From contig CAZXXS010000027.1 in the NCBI GenBank assembly GCA_964644845.1, positions 1-45,370 on the forward strand: DNA of 45,370 bases, in the 5' to 3' direction. The notes under the pieces are model-generated. The model did no database searches. It was given only the letters and a program-made list of their open reading frames with translations, and was not told the DNA's origin. Below, in pieces: positions 28,149 to 36,504 of this stretch. Within the stretch, counting starts at the first letter, position 1; every line of letters starts with the position of its first letter. The position numbers were made by a program, and so were the translations under genes. Origin of the DNA: Geothermovivens sp964644845 (GTDB lineage: Bacteria; Zhuqueibacterota; Zhuqueibacteria; Oleimicrobiales; Geothermoviventaceae).

Positions 28149-28894
28149 TCGTTCTCAAAACGCCCGAGCAGATTGAGAAAATTCGCAAAAGTTGTGCGAT
28201 TCTCGTGGACACGTTTCGCCGGGCGGAAGAACTTTTGAGGCCGGGGGTGAAGACGTCGGAGATCGACGCGGCGGTTGAAGAGTACGTGCGCTCCCGCGGG
28301 GCTGTTCCAGCGTTCAAGGGATACCGAGGTTACCCGGCCAGTGTTTGCATCTCAGTGGACGAAGTGGTGTTGCACGGAATCCCTGGCGATCAGGTGCTGG
28401 AAGAGGGCCAGATCGTTACGCTGGACATGGGTGTGATTCTGGACGGCTACTACAGCGACGCTGCTAAGACGTACGCGATTGGGGAGGTGTCGGAGGAGAA
28501 GCAGCGCCTGATGGCTGCTGCGAAAGCCGCGTTGTTGAAAGCCATTGAAGTGGCGCGTGAGGGCAATCGGATCGGCGACGTCGCACACGCGATTCAGCGA
28601 ACGGCCGAAGGGCGTGGATTTGCCGTGGTGCGGCAATTCTGTGGCCACGGGATTGGTCGGAATTTGCACGAAGAGCCCGAAATTCCGAATTTTGGCCGGC
28701 CTCACACAGGCGCCAGATTGCGTCGTGGCATGACACTGGCCATCGAAACGATGGTCAACGCGGGAACTCACGAGGTGGAAATAGCGTCCGATGGCTGGAC
28801 CGTTTACACGAAGGACCGGCGGCCTGCTGCACACTTTGAGCATACCATCGCTGTGACCGACGGCGAAGCGGACATCTTGACGCTGGGTCTTTAG
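28145..28894 (+). CDS. map: Methionine aminopeptidase, type I
   Basis: 249 residues, type Ia length. Metal ligands and motifs are visible: the substrate His in VVLHGIPGDQ, DMGVILDGYYSDAAKTY (the two metal-binding Asp residues), GHGIGRNLHEEPEIPN (His), AIETMVNAG (Glu) and FEHTIAVTDG (Glu). It removes the N-terminal Met from nascent proteins. It is coupled to adk by a four-base overlap, and infA follows after 20 bases. Confidence 0.98.
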   Translation: MIVLKTPEQIEKIRKSCAILVDTFRRAEELLRPGVKTSEIDAAVEEYVRSRGAVPAFKGYRGYPASVCISVDEVVLHGIPGDQVLEEGQIVTLDMGVILDGYYSDAAKTYAIGEVSEEKQRLMAAAKAALLKAIEVAREGNRIGDVAHAIQRTAEGRGFAVVRQFCGHGIGRNLHEEPEIPNFGRPHTGARLRRGMTLAIETMVNAGTHEVEIASDGWTVYTKDRRPAAHFEHTIAVTDGEADILTLGL

Positions 28895-28914
28895 CGAACG
28901 AACGCGAGGGAGCG

Positions 28915-29133
28915 ATGGCAAAGGAAAAGGGCATTACGGTAGACGGAACGGTTGTGGAGACGTTGCCCAATGCCATGTTCCGCGTCGAGCTTGAGAACGG
29001 TCACCAGGTACTGGCGCACATTTCGGGAAAAATGCGGATGCACTTCATTCGCATCCTGCCCGGCGACAAAGTGACAGTGGAGCTTTCGCCCTACGATTTG
29101 ACACGCGGGCGAATCATTTACCGCTACAAATGA
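28915..29133 (+). CDS. infA: Translation initiation factor IF-1
   Basis: 72 residues, the exact family length. It is a single S1/OB-fold domain with TVVETLPNAMFRVELENGH, HISGKMRMHFIRILPGDKV and the C-terminal DLTRGRIIYRYK. IF-1 occupies the A site during initiation and assists IF-2 and IF-3. It is placed between map and rpmJ as in many bacteria. Confidence 0.98.
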   Translation: MAKEKGITVDGTVVETLPNAMFRVELENGHQVLAHISGKMRMHFIRILPGDKVTVELSPYDLTRGRIIYRYK

Positions 29134-29158
29134 GCACGTTAGAAAGGGTGATGAAGCC

Positions 29159-29272
29159 ATGAAAGTTCGTTCCTCGGTTAAGAAGATGTGCGACAAGTGC
29201 AAGATCATCAAAAGGCACGGCACAGTTCGAGTCATTTGCTCCAACCCGAGGCACAAACAGCGTCAGGGGTAG
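29159..29272 (+). CDS. rpmJ: 50S ribosomal protein L36, zinc-binding form
   Basis: 37 residues beginning MKVRSSVKKMCDKCKIIKRH. The zinc ligands C11, C14, C27 and H32 are all present, and the C-terminus PRHKQRQG is canonical. AAAGGG lies about ten bases before ATG 29159. A 171-base leader with nested stems separates it from rpsM. Confidence 0.97.
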   Translation: MKVRSSVKKMCDKCKIIKRHGTVRVICSNPRHKQRQG

Positions 29273-29282
29273 GGGCTCGGCG

Positions 29283-29340
29283 GCTGTCCGTCCCAAGAGC
29301 CCTGCTCATCCTTGCAGGTGAAATCCTTGCGCCGGACAGC
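29283..29340 (+). promoter_or_regulatory. Structured leader upstream of rpsM (candidate ribosomal-protein binding site)
   Basis: GCTGTCCG (29283-29290) pairs perfectly with CGGACAGC (29333-29340) and encloses a second stem CCTGC/GCAGG (29301-29305/29314-29318). It lies in the 171-base gap before rpsM-rpsK-rpsD-rpoA-rplQ. In E. coli the leader of this same gene set folds into a structure bound by S4, which represses translation. The position matches, but I cannot show homology with the E. coli pseudoknot. Downstream, TAAAGTTGTG is repeated in tandem (29397-29406 and 29408-29417). Confidence 0.45.
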
Positions 29341-29443
29341 GGTAGGACAGTGACGGGGGAAGTGGATCGAATTCTCGGCTGTTAGTGGCGTAGAAGTAAA
29401 GTTGTGGTAAAGTTGTGAGGGAACGCAACGGAAGAGGTGAGTT

Positions 29444-29818
29444 TTGGCGCGAATTGCTGGTGTTGACTTGCCGCGTGACAAGCGAATTGACATCGCGCTG
29501 ACGTACATCTACGGCATTGGGCGCACCACGGCCAAGCAGATCGTGGAAAAGGCAGAGATCGATCCTGCCAAACGTGTGCGGGAGCTGAGCCCGGAAGAAA
29601 TCGCCCGCATCCGTGGCATTGTGGCGTCCGACTACAAGGTGGAGGGTGCACTCCGAACGGAAGTAGCCATGAACATCAAGCGGTTGATGGACATTGGTTG
29701 CTACCGCGGTTTGCGCCACCGGCGGGGTTTGCCTGTGCGTGGGCAACGGACGCACACGAATGCGCGTACCCGCCGCGGCAAGAGGCGCGTTGTAGGTGTC
29801 AAAAAGAAAGGCAAATGA
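29444..29818 (+). CDS. rpsM: 30S ribosomal protein S13
   Basis: 124 residues beginning MARIAGVDLPRDKRIDIALT, which fixes TTG 29444; GAAGAGGTGAG (29431-29441) is the ribosome binding site. GCYRGLRHRRGLPVRGQRTH is the conserved C-terminal RNA-binding segment, and the protein ends in the usual lysine tail that touches the P-site tRNA. It is the first gene of the alpha block. Confidence 0.98.
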   Translation: MARIAGVDLPRDKRIDIALTYIYGIGRTTAKQIVEKAEIDPAKRVRELSPEEIARIRGIVASDYKVEGALRTEVAMNIKRLMDIGCYRGLRHRRGLPVRGQRTHTNARTRRGKRRVVGVKKKGK

Positions 29819-29884
29819 GCCTCAGTTGCGGTTGGGGCAGGTTGGAGCAAAGGCAGGCTTCAAAGTTGAGCGTGGAGGTTAGTC

Positions 29885-30271
29885 TTGGCTAAGCGTCGTG
29901 GAACGACGAAGAAGAAAGAACGCGTTGACGCCAACGGGATTGCCCACATCAAAGCGACGTTTAACAACACGATCGTGACGTTGACTGATGTGTACGGGAA
30001 TGTGATTTCGTGGGCATCAGCCGGGCGGGTTGGTTTCAAAGGCTCGCGTAAAAGCACGCCGTTTGCGGCCCAGCAAGCCGCCCAGGCGGCGGCCAAAGAG
30101 GCCATGAACCTGGGCCTGCAGCGCGTTGAAGTGCAAATCAAGGGGCCGGGCTCTGGCCGTGAAGCTGCTGTTCGGGCCCTGCAGGCGGCTGGATTGGAGA
30201 TCACCGCCATTCGGGACGTAACGCCAATTCCGCATAACGGGTGTCGTCCCCCGAAGCGTCGACGCGTGTGA
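29885..30271 (+). CDS. rpsK: 30S ribosomal protein S11
   Basis: 128 residues. The core HIKATFNNTIVTLTDVYGNV, SAGRVGFKGSRKSTPFAAQ and the C-terminal PIPHNGCRPPKRRRV are canonical. TTG 29885 is the start, with TGGAGGT (29873-29879) upstream. S11 lies in the 30S platform and contacts the Shine-Dalgarno helix region. Confidence 0.98.
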   Translation: MAKRRGTTKKKERVDANGIAHIKATFNNTIVTLTDVYGNVISWASAGRVGFKGSRKSTPFAAQQAAQAAAKEAMNLGLQRVEVQIKGPGSGREAAVRALQAAGLEITAIRDVTPIPHNGCRPPKRRRV

Positions 30272-30322
30272 GGAAGCTGGTTGATTTTACTGAATTTCAG
30301 AGGATTGTGGAGGCAATAAAGT

Positions 30323-30952
30323 ATGGCGCGTTACACCGGGCCAGTTTGTAAACTCTGCCGCCGCGAAGGCGTGAAGCTTTTCCTGAAGGGCGCTAAGTGC
30401 AGCACTAACAAGTGTCCGATGGAGAAGAGGGCGTACGCTCCGGGGCAGCATGGGCGTTCGCGGCGTTTCAAACAGTCGGAGTACGGTCGTCAGCTCCGTG
30501 AAAAGCAGAAAATGAAACGGATCTACGGCGTTCTGGAGCGTCAGTTCCGCCGGTACTTCGACATCGCCTCGCGGCAGAAGGGCATTACCGGTGAAAACCT
30601 GCTCCAGCTGCTGGAGCGCAGGTTGGACAACGTGGTGTACCGCCTTGGGTTTGCTCCCTCCAGACGCGCTGCCCGGCAGCTCGTGCGGCACCGCCACTTC
30701 GCGGTGAACGGGAGGGTGGTGGACATCCCGTCCTACCTGGTCAAGCCGGGCGACCGGATTCAGGTGCGCGAGAAGAGCCGGACCCTGGACGTGATTCACA
30801 CGTCCATGCGTCGCGTGAAGGAGGGACGCCTGGTACCCTGGCTGGAGCTGGACAAGGCGGCACTGGTGGGTACGTTCCGCGAGATTCCGAGCCGACAGGA
30901 CATCCCGGTCAACGTGAGCGAGCAGCTCGTAGTGGAGCTGTACTCGAAGTAG
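30323..30952 (+). CDS. rpsD: 30S ribosomal protein S4, zinc-binding form
   Basis: 209 residues. The N-terminal cysteines C9, C12, C26 and C31 form the zinc-binding variant. The S4 RNA-binding domain contains RRLDNVVYRLGFAPSRRAAR, then HRHFAVNGRVVDIPSYLV. S4 initiates 16S 5'-domain assembly and represses the alpha operon in E. coli, which makes it the obvious candidate ligand for the rpsM leader structure. Confidence 0.98.
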   Translation: MARYTGPVCKLCRREGVKLFLKGAKCSTNKCPMEKRAYAPGQHGRSRRFKQSEYGRQLREKQKMKRIYGVLERQFRRYFDIASRQKGITGENLLQLLERRLDNVVYRLGFAPSRRAARQLVRHRHFAVNGRVVDIPSYLVKPGDRIQVREKSRTLDVIHTSMRRVKEGRLVPWLELDKAALVGTFREIPSRQDIPVNVSEQLVVELYSK

Positions 30953-31012
30953 TCCTTCCGACACTGCTGGGGTCGGAGCAATCGAATGTCAAAGTAGCGA
31001 GGGTGAAGATAG

Positions 31013-32005
31013 ATGAGTATTCTCGGTTTGTTGATGCCCGAGAGCGTGGAGCTGGACGGAGCGACGTATTCGAACACTTACGGTCGCTTCATTGTGCAGC
31101 CGCTGGAGCGCGGTTTCGGCGTGACGCTCGGTAATGCGCTGCGCCGTGTCCTGCTGTCGTCTCTTCCGGGCGCAGCCATCACGGCCATCCGGATTGACGG
31201 CGTCTTGCACGAGTTCTCCACGGTTCCGGGTGTGGTTGAGGATGTGGCAGAAATGGTCCTCAACCTTAAGGAAGTCCGGATGAAATTGCTGAACAAAAAG
31301 CCGGACAAAGTGACGCTGCACTTGAAGGGACCGGGCGAGTTCAAGGCTGGCGACATCGGCAAGGCGACAACGGATGTGGAAATCCTGAATCCCGAACATC
31401 ACATCGCCACGTTGAACAAGGACGCCGATTTCAAGATCGAGTTGAAGATCGGGCGTGGCAAAGGCTACGTGCCGGCCGAGGAGAACAAGACGCAGGATGC
31501 ACCGATTGGCACGATCGCCATCGATTCGATCTTCACGCCAGTGCGCAAGGTGGCTTACCACGTGGAAAATGTGCGGCGTGGTCAGCGTGCGGACTACGAA
31601 AAGCTGATTCTGGAAATCTGGACGGACGGGAGCCTGACGCCGGACGACGCCTTGACGTACGCCGGCCAGATTTTGCGCGATCACATCAACCTCTTCATCG
31701 CCTTCGAGGTCGAGCCGGAAGAGGAAGAACCGGTGCAGATGGACGAGGAGATTGTTCGGATTCGCAAACTCCTCAAGATGCCGGTGGACGAGCTGGAACT
31801 CTCGGTGCGCGCCAGCAACTGCCTGAAGGCGGCAAACATCGAGACGGTGGCGGATCTGGTGCGGTTGACCGAGAGTGAGATGCTGAAATTCCGCAACTTC
31901 GGCCGCAAATCGCTGCAGGAGCTGCAGAAAGTGCTGGAGCAGCGCGGTCTGTTCTTCGGAATGGATGTGGACAAGTACCTGGCGGAAGAAAAGACGACCA
32001 CGTGA
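31013..32005 (+). CDS. rpoA: DNA-directed RNA polymerase subunit alpha
   Basis: 330 residues. The N-terminal assembly domain has TYGRFIVQPLERGFGVTLGN, then ALRRVLLSSLPGAAITA. A linker and the C-terminal domain follow (VDELELSVRASNCLKAANIE, then RNFGRKSLQEL), which contacts UP elements and activators. Length and order are standard. It sits between rpsD and rplQ as usual. Confidence 0.98.
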   Translation: MSILGLLMPESVELDGATYSNTYGRFIVQPLERGFGVTLGNALRRVLLSSLPGAAITAIRIDGVLHEFSTVPGVVEDVAEMVLNLKEVRMKLLNKKPDKVTLHLKGPGEFKAGDIGKATTDVEILNPEHHIATLNKDADFKIELKIGRGKGYVPAEENKTQDAPIGTIAIDSIFTPVRKVAYHVENVRRGQRADYEKLILEIWTDGSLTPDDALTYAGQILRDHINLFIAFEVEPEEEEPVQMDEEIVRIRKLLKMPVDELELSVRASNCLKAANIETVADLVRLTESEMLKFRNFGRKSLQELQKVLEQRGLFFGMDVDKYLAEEKTTT

Positions 32006-32029
32006 TCTCAGTTTTGAGGGACTTCTGAA

Positions 32030-32509
32030 ATGAGACATCGGAGAAAAGGGCGCGGGCTGAGCCGCTCCAGGTCGCATCGCAAAGCGGTGCTCAGGAATCT
32101 GGCCATCGCGGTAATCGAGCACCGGACGATCACGACAACACTGGCCAAGGCCAAAGAAGTGCGCGGGCTTGTGGATCGCCTGGTGCAGTATTCAAAAAAG
32201 GGCGATCTGGCTGCACGCCGTCGTGCGCTGCGCGTGTTGCCCAACAAGAAAGCGATCGGAATTCTCTTTCATGAGATCGCACCGGTGATGCAGGACCGTG
32301 AGGGCGGCTACACGCGGATCATCAAGCTTGGCCAGCGTCGCGGTGACGCCGCAGAACTGGCCATTCTGGAGCTGGTTGGCTTTGAGGGCACGCTGATTAA
32401 GCGCCAGGAAAAGGCCAAGAGCGAGCGCGAAAAACGGAAGGAGCGCGAAAAGAAGGAGCGTGAGGAGGCCGAAGCTGCGGCTCAGGCGGAAGCTGCCGCG
32501 GCTGAGTAG
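32030..32509 (+). CDS. rplQ: 50S ribosomal protein L17 with charged C-terminal tail
   Basis: 159 residues against about 115-130 normally. The core MRHRRKGRGLSRSRSHRKAV and HRTITTTLAKAKEVRGLVDR is standard, ending around residue 122. The remaining 35-40 residues are a highly charged helix rich in K, E and R that ends in an alanine/glutamate run. L17 sits near the tunnel exit. It is the last gene of the cluster; a strong terminator follows 27 bases later. Confidence 0.97.
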   Translation: MRHRRKGRGLSRSRSHRKAVLRNLAIAVIEHRTITTTLAKAKEVRGLVDRLVQYSKKGDLAARRRALRVLPNKKAIGILFHEIAPVMQDREGGYTRIIKLGQRRGDAAELAILELVGFEGTLIKRQEKAKSEREKRKEREKKEREEAEAAAQAEAAAAE

Positions 32510-32536
32510 TCGAACTGGAAAAGATGCGACGTCAAG

Positions 32537-32567
32537 ACCCGGACTGCTGGAGCGGTCCGGGTTTTTT
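32537..32567 (+). terminator. Rho-independent terminator at the end of the ribosomal cluster
   Basis: ACCCGGAC (32537-32544) pairs perfectly with GTCCGGGT (32555-32562) around a ten-base loop and is followed by a run of six T (32562-32567). This is a textbook intrinsic terminator placed 27 bases after the rplQ stop. Confidence 0.92.
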
Positions 32568-33221
32568 GTGTCACGGCTGCGTGGGGTTGTGCGCTGGGAA
32601 TTCGAGAGATCACGGTGATTCTGGCCTGGCTGCTGGATCGCGACTGTGCATCCGCCGTTCACGCGGCTCTGCCGCGGCGCACCAGAGCGGCGTGCACCTG
32701 GAAAGACTACCTCCGCTGGGAGGGTAGACCGTTGTGAAGCGGAGGTGTAGAATTTGGAGAGTGGAAAAGGAGGGAGTTTTTCGAACGCGTGGACGCCCTG
32801 TGGAGCGGAACCACTACCAGTGAGAACAGGCCTGCAGGACCGATTCCGTAGGCCCGATCAAGCACGAAAACGGCGAAACGGGAAGGCCTGTGTGGGGTGA
32901 CTGCGGAAAAGGCAGTCGGCTGGGCTTGTCTTGCGCGAATCGGAGGCGCGCCGGTGGAAAATGGTCTTGCAATTTACCGGTCTCAGGCCTAAATTGCGCG
33001 CGATCAAGAGGGTAGCCCATTTCAACCGTGAGACAACTTGAGGGCCAAACCCTGCAGGTCTCCGAAGTTGGCAAACCGGCGGTGCCGCCGTTGCGCTGGA
33101 GCGTTTGCCGACGGCTCCGGGAGGGGCTCGATCTGGCCGTCTCGGGTTGGGGATCAGGACGAGAGCACAGCAAATCGGCTGACGCGGTCGTGGCTGGATC
33201 AGCAGGTGAAAGGAGAGCAGG
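32568..33221 (+). other. Non-coding gap between rplQ terminator and uppP
   Basis: No convincing gene is seen on either strand; the open frames present are low-complexity and have no recognisable domain. It contains a compact hairpin CGCGGC-TCT-GCCGCG (32662-32676) and a perfect 9-bp stem ACCTCCGCT/AGCGGAGGT (32709-32717/32738-32746) with a 20-base loop. A moderate promoter candidate for uppP lies at 32967-32995. Confidence 0.5.
32967..32995 (+). promoter_or_regulatory. Candidate promoter for uppP
   Basis: TTGCAA (32967-32972) and TAAATT (32990-32995) are separated by 17 bases; each matches four of six consensus positions. The local sequence is the most AT-rich part of the gap. It would give a leader of about 220 bases before uppP. 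Moderate match only. Confidence 0.35.
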
Positions 33222-34052
33222 TTGGGCATTTGGCAATCTTTCTGGCTGGGGGTGTTGCAGGGGATCACGGAATTCCTGCCGATCAGCAGCTCCGGGCATC
33301 TGGTGTTGGGGAAAGCCATCCTGGGTGTTCAGACCCACGGAGTGGCTTTCGAAGTGTTTGTGCATTTTGGTACGTTGCTGGCGGTGGTGACGGTTTTCTG
33401 GAATGACGTGTGGCGGATGTTTGTGGCAGTTGGTCAGGCGGTGCGAAAGCCACTGCCGAGTCATTGGGTTGCGCTGTACCAGCGGGACACGTTTTTTAGG
33501 TTGGTGGTGCTGATCCTGGTGGGCAGCATCCCGGCGGGTGTCATCGGTGTCCTTTTCGAAAGCAACATTGAAAACGCGTTCTCCAGTCCGCTGTTTGTGT
33601 CATTCATGCTCATCCTCACCGGGGGCATTCTGCTCGGTACGCGCTGGGCGCACGGTGAGGACCGCCAGTTTGGGGTTGTCCGCGGATTTCTGATCGGCGT
33701 AGCTCAGAGCCTGGCGATTTTGCCGGGGATTTCTCGCTCCGGTTCCACAATTGCCACGGGAATGTACCTCGGCGTTGAGCGAAGCGAGGCAGCACGCTTT
33801 TCGTTTTTGCTGGCGCTCCCGGCCATTTTCGGTGCTACCGTGCTGAAGAGCCTGGAGCTGGCAGAAACGGGCGTTTCTCGCCACGAGGAACTGGTGTTGG
33901 CTGTCGGGGCAGTGACGTCCTACGTAGCGGGGGTTCTGGCGTTGAAGTGGCTGCTTGGGGTCATCCGGCGCGGCCGACTGGATCGCTTTGCTTACTACTG
34001 TTTTGCGATTGGGCTACTTGGGATCGCAGCGTTTGGGCTGCACTTGTTCTGA
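33222..34052 (+). CDS. uppP: Undecaprenyl-diphosphate phosphatase (BacA family)
   Basis: 276 residues, a polytopic membrane protein of about eight helices. The two family motifs are present: QGITEFLPISSSGHLVLG, with E17 and the SSS-GH segment, and PGISRSGSTIATGMYLGVER, with R172. It dephosphorylates undecaprenyl diphosphate to recycle the lipid carrier for peptidoglycan and confers bacitracin tolerance. TTG 33222 is the start, with AAGGAGAG just upstream. It is a monocistronic-looking gene after a long gap, though the next gene follows within 72 bases. Confidence 0.96.
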   Translation: MGIWQSFWLGVLQGITEFLPISSSGHLVLGKAILGVQTHGVAFEVFVHFGTLLAVVTVFWNDVWRMFVAVGQAVRKPLPSHWVALYQRDTFFRLVVLILVGSIPAGVIGVLFESNIENAFSSPLFVSFMLILTGGILLGTRWAHGEDRQFGVVRGFLIGVAQSLAILPGISRSGSTIATGMYLGVERSEAARFSFLLALPAIFGATVLKSLELAETGVSRHEELVLAVGAVTSYVAGVLALKWLLGVIRRGRLDRFAYYCFAIGLLGIAAFGLHLF

Positions 34053-34124
34053 GGACTGTTGACAGACGGCGTAAGACCGGAACGGACACGGAAGAAAGAA
34101 CCAGCAGGAACGAACCACGGCAAG

Positions 34125-34871
34125 ATGAGACCAAGAATCGGAGTTAGTGTGGACTACAGCCCCGGTACGGATGAGCGTAGTTTCAGCCGGGGCAGAGCCG
34201 TCTACTACGTGAACGAGAACTACTTGCAAATGGTTGAGGAAAGCGGCGGCATTCCGTACCTGCTACCGGCCACGGACCGGCACGACACCGTGGCTGAGAT
34301 GCTTGAGCCGCTGCACGGAATTCTGCTAACTGGAGGTACGGACCTGGATCCTTCGTCGTACCGGGAAGAGCCGTTCGAAGAAACGTCGGAGTTCGACCGG
34401 AGGAGGACGTTCTTCGAATTCGCGCTAATTCGGGAGGCGCTGGGGCGGAACCTGCCGATCCTGGGAATTTGTCGTGGGAATCAGTCTTTGAACGTGGCTT
34501 TAGGCGGCGATTTGTACCAGCACTTGCCCAGGCAGGTGCCGGGCGCTGTTAAACACAGGGCTGGCAAAGGCGAACCTGTTGCGCGGCACGAAATCGAAAT
34601 TGAACCCGACAGCAAACTCGCCCAGATTCTCGGCCGTACGCGCCTGGAGGTGAACTCCTACCACCACCAGGCCGTGCGCAAGGTCGGGCAAGGACTGCGT
34701 GTGGTTGCGAGGAGCGTCCCGGACGGCATTGTCGAGGCGCTCGAGCTTCCCAACAAGCCGTTTTGTCTCACGGTACAGTGGCACCCTGAGCGCGATTTTG
34801 AGCGCCCGGAGGAGAAGAAATTGCTGGCGGCGTTCGTGGAGGCAGCGCGCACCTACGCGAAACAGGGGTGA
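34125..34871 (+). CDS. Class I glutamine amidotransferase-like peptidase (gamma-glutamyl hydrolase, PuuD-like, family C26)
   Basis: 248 residues from ATG 34125. The start MRPRIGVSVDYSPGTDE fits the family. Catalytic residues: C116 in PILGICRGNQSLNVALGG, and H220/E222 in LTVQWHPERDF; NSYHHQAVRKVGQGLRVV is the usual His segment. Family members hydrolyse gamma-glutamyl amides such as gamma-glutamyl-GABA; the true substrate cannot be read from sequence. TTG 34059 in frame would add 22 polar residues and has GAGG close upstream, so the start is not certain. The adjacent transporter may supply or share amino-acid substrates. Confidence 0.9.
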   Translation: MRPRIGVSVDYSPGTDERSFSRGRAVYYVNENYLQMVEESGGIPYLLPATDRHDTVAEMLEPLHGILLTGGTDLDPSSYREEPFEETSEFDRRRTFFEFALIREALGRNLPILGICRGNQSLNVALGGDLYQHLPRQVPGAVKHRAGKGEPVARHEIEIEPDSKLAQILGRTRLEVNSYHHQAVRKVGQGLRVVARSVPDGIVEALELPNKPFCLTVQWHPERDFERPEEKKLLAAFVEAARTYAKQG

Positions 34872-34903
34872 CTGCAGGACAAAACACCAGGAGCTTCTGA
34901 AGG

Positions 34904-36394
34904 GTGCAGCAGAGTGCGGCAGGAAAGGACTCGTTTAGCTCGCGTTGGGGCATGTTGCTGGCTATTTTCGGGATGGCCGTGGGTACCGGCAACATCTGGC
35001 GCTTTCCCCGGATCGTGGCGAAGAACGGGGGCGGTGCGTTCCTGATTCCGTGGTTGATTTTTCTTTTTCTCTGGTCCGTGCCTTTGCTGATTACCGAACT
35101 TTCGATTGGCAAAAAGACCCGTCTGGGTGCGTACGGTTCATTCGCCAGGCTGTTGGGGCCGCGTTTCGGTTGGATGGGGGGATTCGTAGCTTTCTGTACG
35201 CTGGCCATCATGTTTTACTACGCTGTGGTAACCGGCTGGACGTACAAGTACGTCGTGTCCGCGGCCGTCGGTGCACTGAACAGCGTTTCGGCGGCCCAGT
35301 ACTGGGGTCGTTTCTCGTCTTCGGTTGCTCAACCCGTTCTGTTTCACGCGGTGGCGTTTTTAGTGTCGGGCGCCATCGTGTACAGGGGTGTCTCGGGTGG
35401 CATCGAAAAGGCAAGCCGTGTCCTGATGCCGACCTTGATTGTGCTGCTGGTAGTCGGAGCCGTTCGTGCGGTTACGCTGCCGGGTGCGGTGGCTGGACTC
35501 AATTTTCTTTTCCACCCGGAATGGCGTTCCCTGGCTGACCACCGGGTCTGGCTGGAAGCACTGAGCCAGTCCGCGTGGTCCACGGGTGCCGGTTGGGGGC
35601 TGGTGTTGACGTACGCTGTGTACGCTCGCGAGAATGAGGACAGTGTGCTGAACGGGTTTCTGACCGGGTTTGGCGACAACAGTGCCTCGTTGCTTGCCGG
35701 ACTGATGATTTTTCCGGCCGTGTTTGCGCTGGCACCGGGCCTGGGATTGGTGCCCGAGAAGATCGTGGCCGAAACGGGCCCAGCCAACACGGGGATGGCG
35801 TTCATCTGGATTCCGGAGCTGTTTCGGCAGATCCCAGCCGGTCGCGTTTTCTTGACTGCTTTTTTTCTGGCTCTCGCCATTGCGGCCACTACGTCGCTCA
35901 TGTCGATGATCGAGCTTGGCGCCAGGATCCTGATGGACGCCGGCTGGGTACGGCGAAAAGCAGTTCTGGTGCTCGTGCTCGCGGGATTTTTCCTCGGCCT
36001 GCCTTCGGCCGTTGACATGGGGTTCTTCGAGAACCAGGATTGGGCCTGGGGTTTGGGGCTCATTGTCAGTGGGTTGTTTTTCGCGGTGGTTGTCATTCGC
36101 TACGGGCCAGCGCGTTTCCGCCGCGATTTTGTCAACGTGGCAGGCAACGATCTGCCGGTGGGACGCTGGTACGACTGGACGATGGCCTACGTCATCCCGA
36201 CGCTGTTTGTGGCCATGCTTGGATGGTGGTTCTACCAGTCGGCCACGTCGTACGATCCGAGGGGCTGGTGGAATCCGTTCCACCGCTTTTCCCTTGGCAC
36301 CTGCATCGTACAATGGGGTGTTGTGATTGCGCTTCTTGTGGTGTTCAACCGCCGGATCGTGGCCAGAACCCTTGGTGAGGAAACGGTGCTGTGA
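34904..36394 (+). CDS. Sodium-dependent amino-acid transporter, SNF/NSS family
   Basis: 496 residues with about 11-12 membrane segments. The N-terminus has the NSS signature GMAVGTGNIWRFPRIVAKNG, followed by GGAFLIPWLIFLFLWSVPLL, where the Na+ and substrate sites lie in LeuT-fold proteins. TM6/TM8-like segments include STGAGWGLVLTYAVYARENE and AATTSLMSMIELGARILMDA. GTG 34904 is the start, with AGGAG at 34889-34893. The stop overlaps a tiny downstream ORF that resembles MetS, which suggests a MetPS-type methionine/alanine importer; the substrate is inferred. Confidence 0.92.
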   Translation: MQQSAAGKDSFSSRWGMLLAIFGMAVGTGNIWRFPRIVAKNGGGAFLIPWLIFLFLWSVPLLITELSIGKKTRLGAYGSFARLLGPRFGWMGGFVAFCTLAIMFYYAVVTGWTYKYVVSAAVGALNSVSAAQYWGRFSSSVAQPVLFHAVAFLVSGAIVYRGVSGGIEKASRVLMPTLIVLLVVGAVRAVTLPGAVAGLNFLFHPEWRSLADHRVWLEALSQSAWSTGAGWGLVLTYAVYARENEDSVLNGFLTGFGDNSASLLAGLMIFPAVFALAPGLGLVPEKIVAETGPANTGMAFIWIPELFRQIPAGRVFLTAFFLALAIAATTSLMSMIELGARILMDAGWVRRKAVLVLVLAGFFLGLPSAVDMGFFENQDWAWGLGLIVSGLFFAVVVIRYGPARFRRDFVNVAGNDLPVGRWYDWTMAYVIPTLFVAMLGWWFYQSATSYDPRGWWNPFHRFSLGTCIVQWGVVIALLVVFNRRIVARTLGEETVL

Positions 36395-36504
36395 GCGCGT
36401 CGGCGCTGGTGATGATGCTGACCATGCTGGGCGCCAACTGGGGCGGGTTTCTGGTGCTCCTGTGGTTGGCCCTCAGGAAAGAAACGCGGAAACGTTCGCG
36501 TTAA
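36391..36504 (+). CDS. MetS-like small subunit of the NSS transporter
   Basis: 37 residues, starting at GTG 36391 and overlapping the transporter stop (GTGA). One hydrophobic helix, SALVMMLTMLGANWGGFLVL, is followed by a basic cytosolic tail (RKETRKRSR). The pattern of a short SA-VMM start, a WGG motif and a basic end matches the small subunit known with MetP in Corynebacterium (MetPS), where it is required for import. It is too short for most gene finders. The assignment rests on the motif, size and four-base overlap. Confidence 0.8.
   Translation: MSASALVMMLTMLGANWGGFLVLLWLALRKETRKRSR

Noticed and set aside
32814..33464. - strand frames in the rplQ-uppP gap
   Set aside because: They run into uppP, are rich in Pro, Arg and Ser without structure, and have no ribosome binding site or family features.
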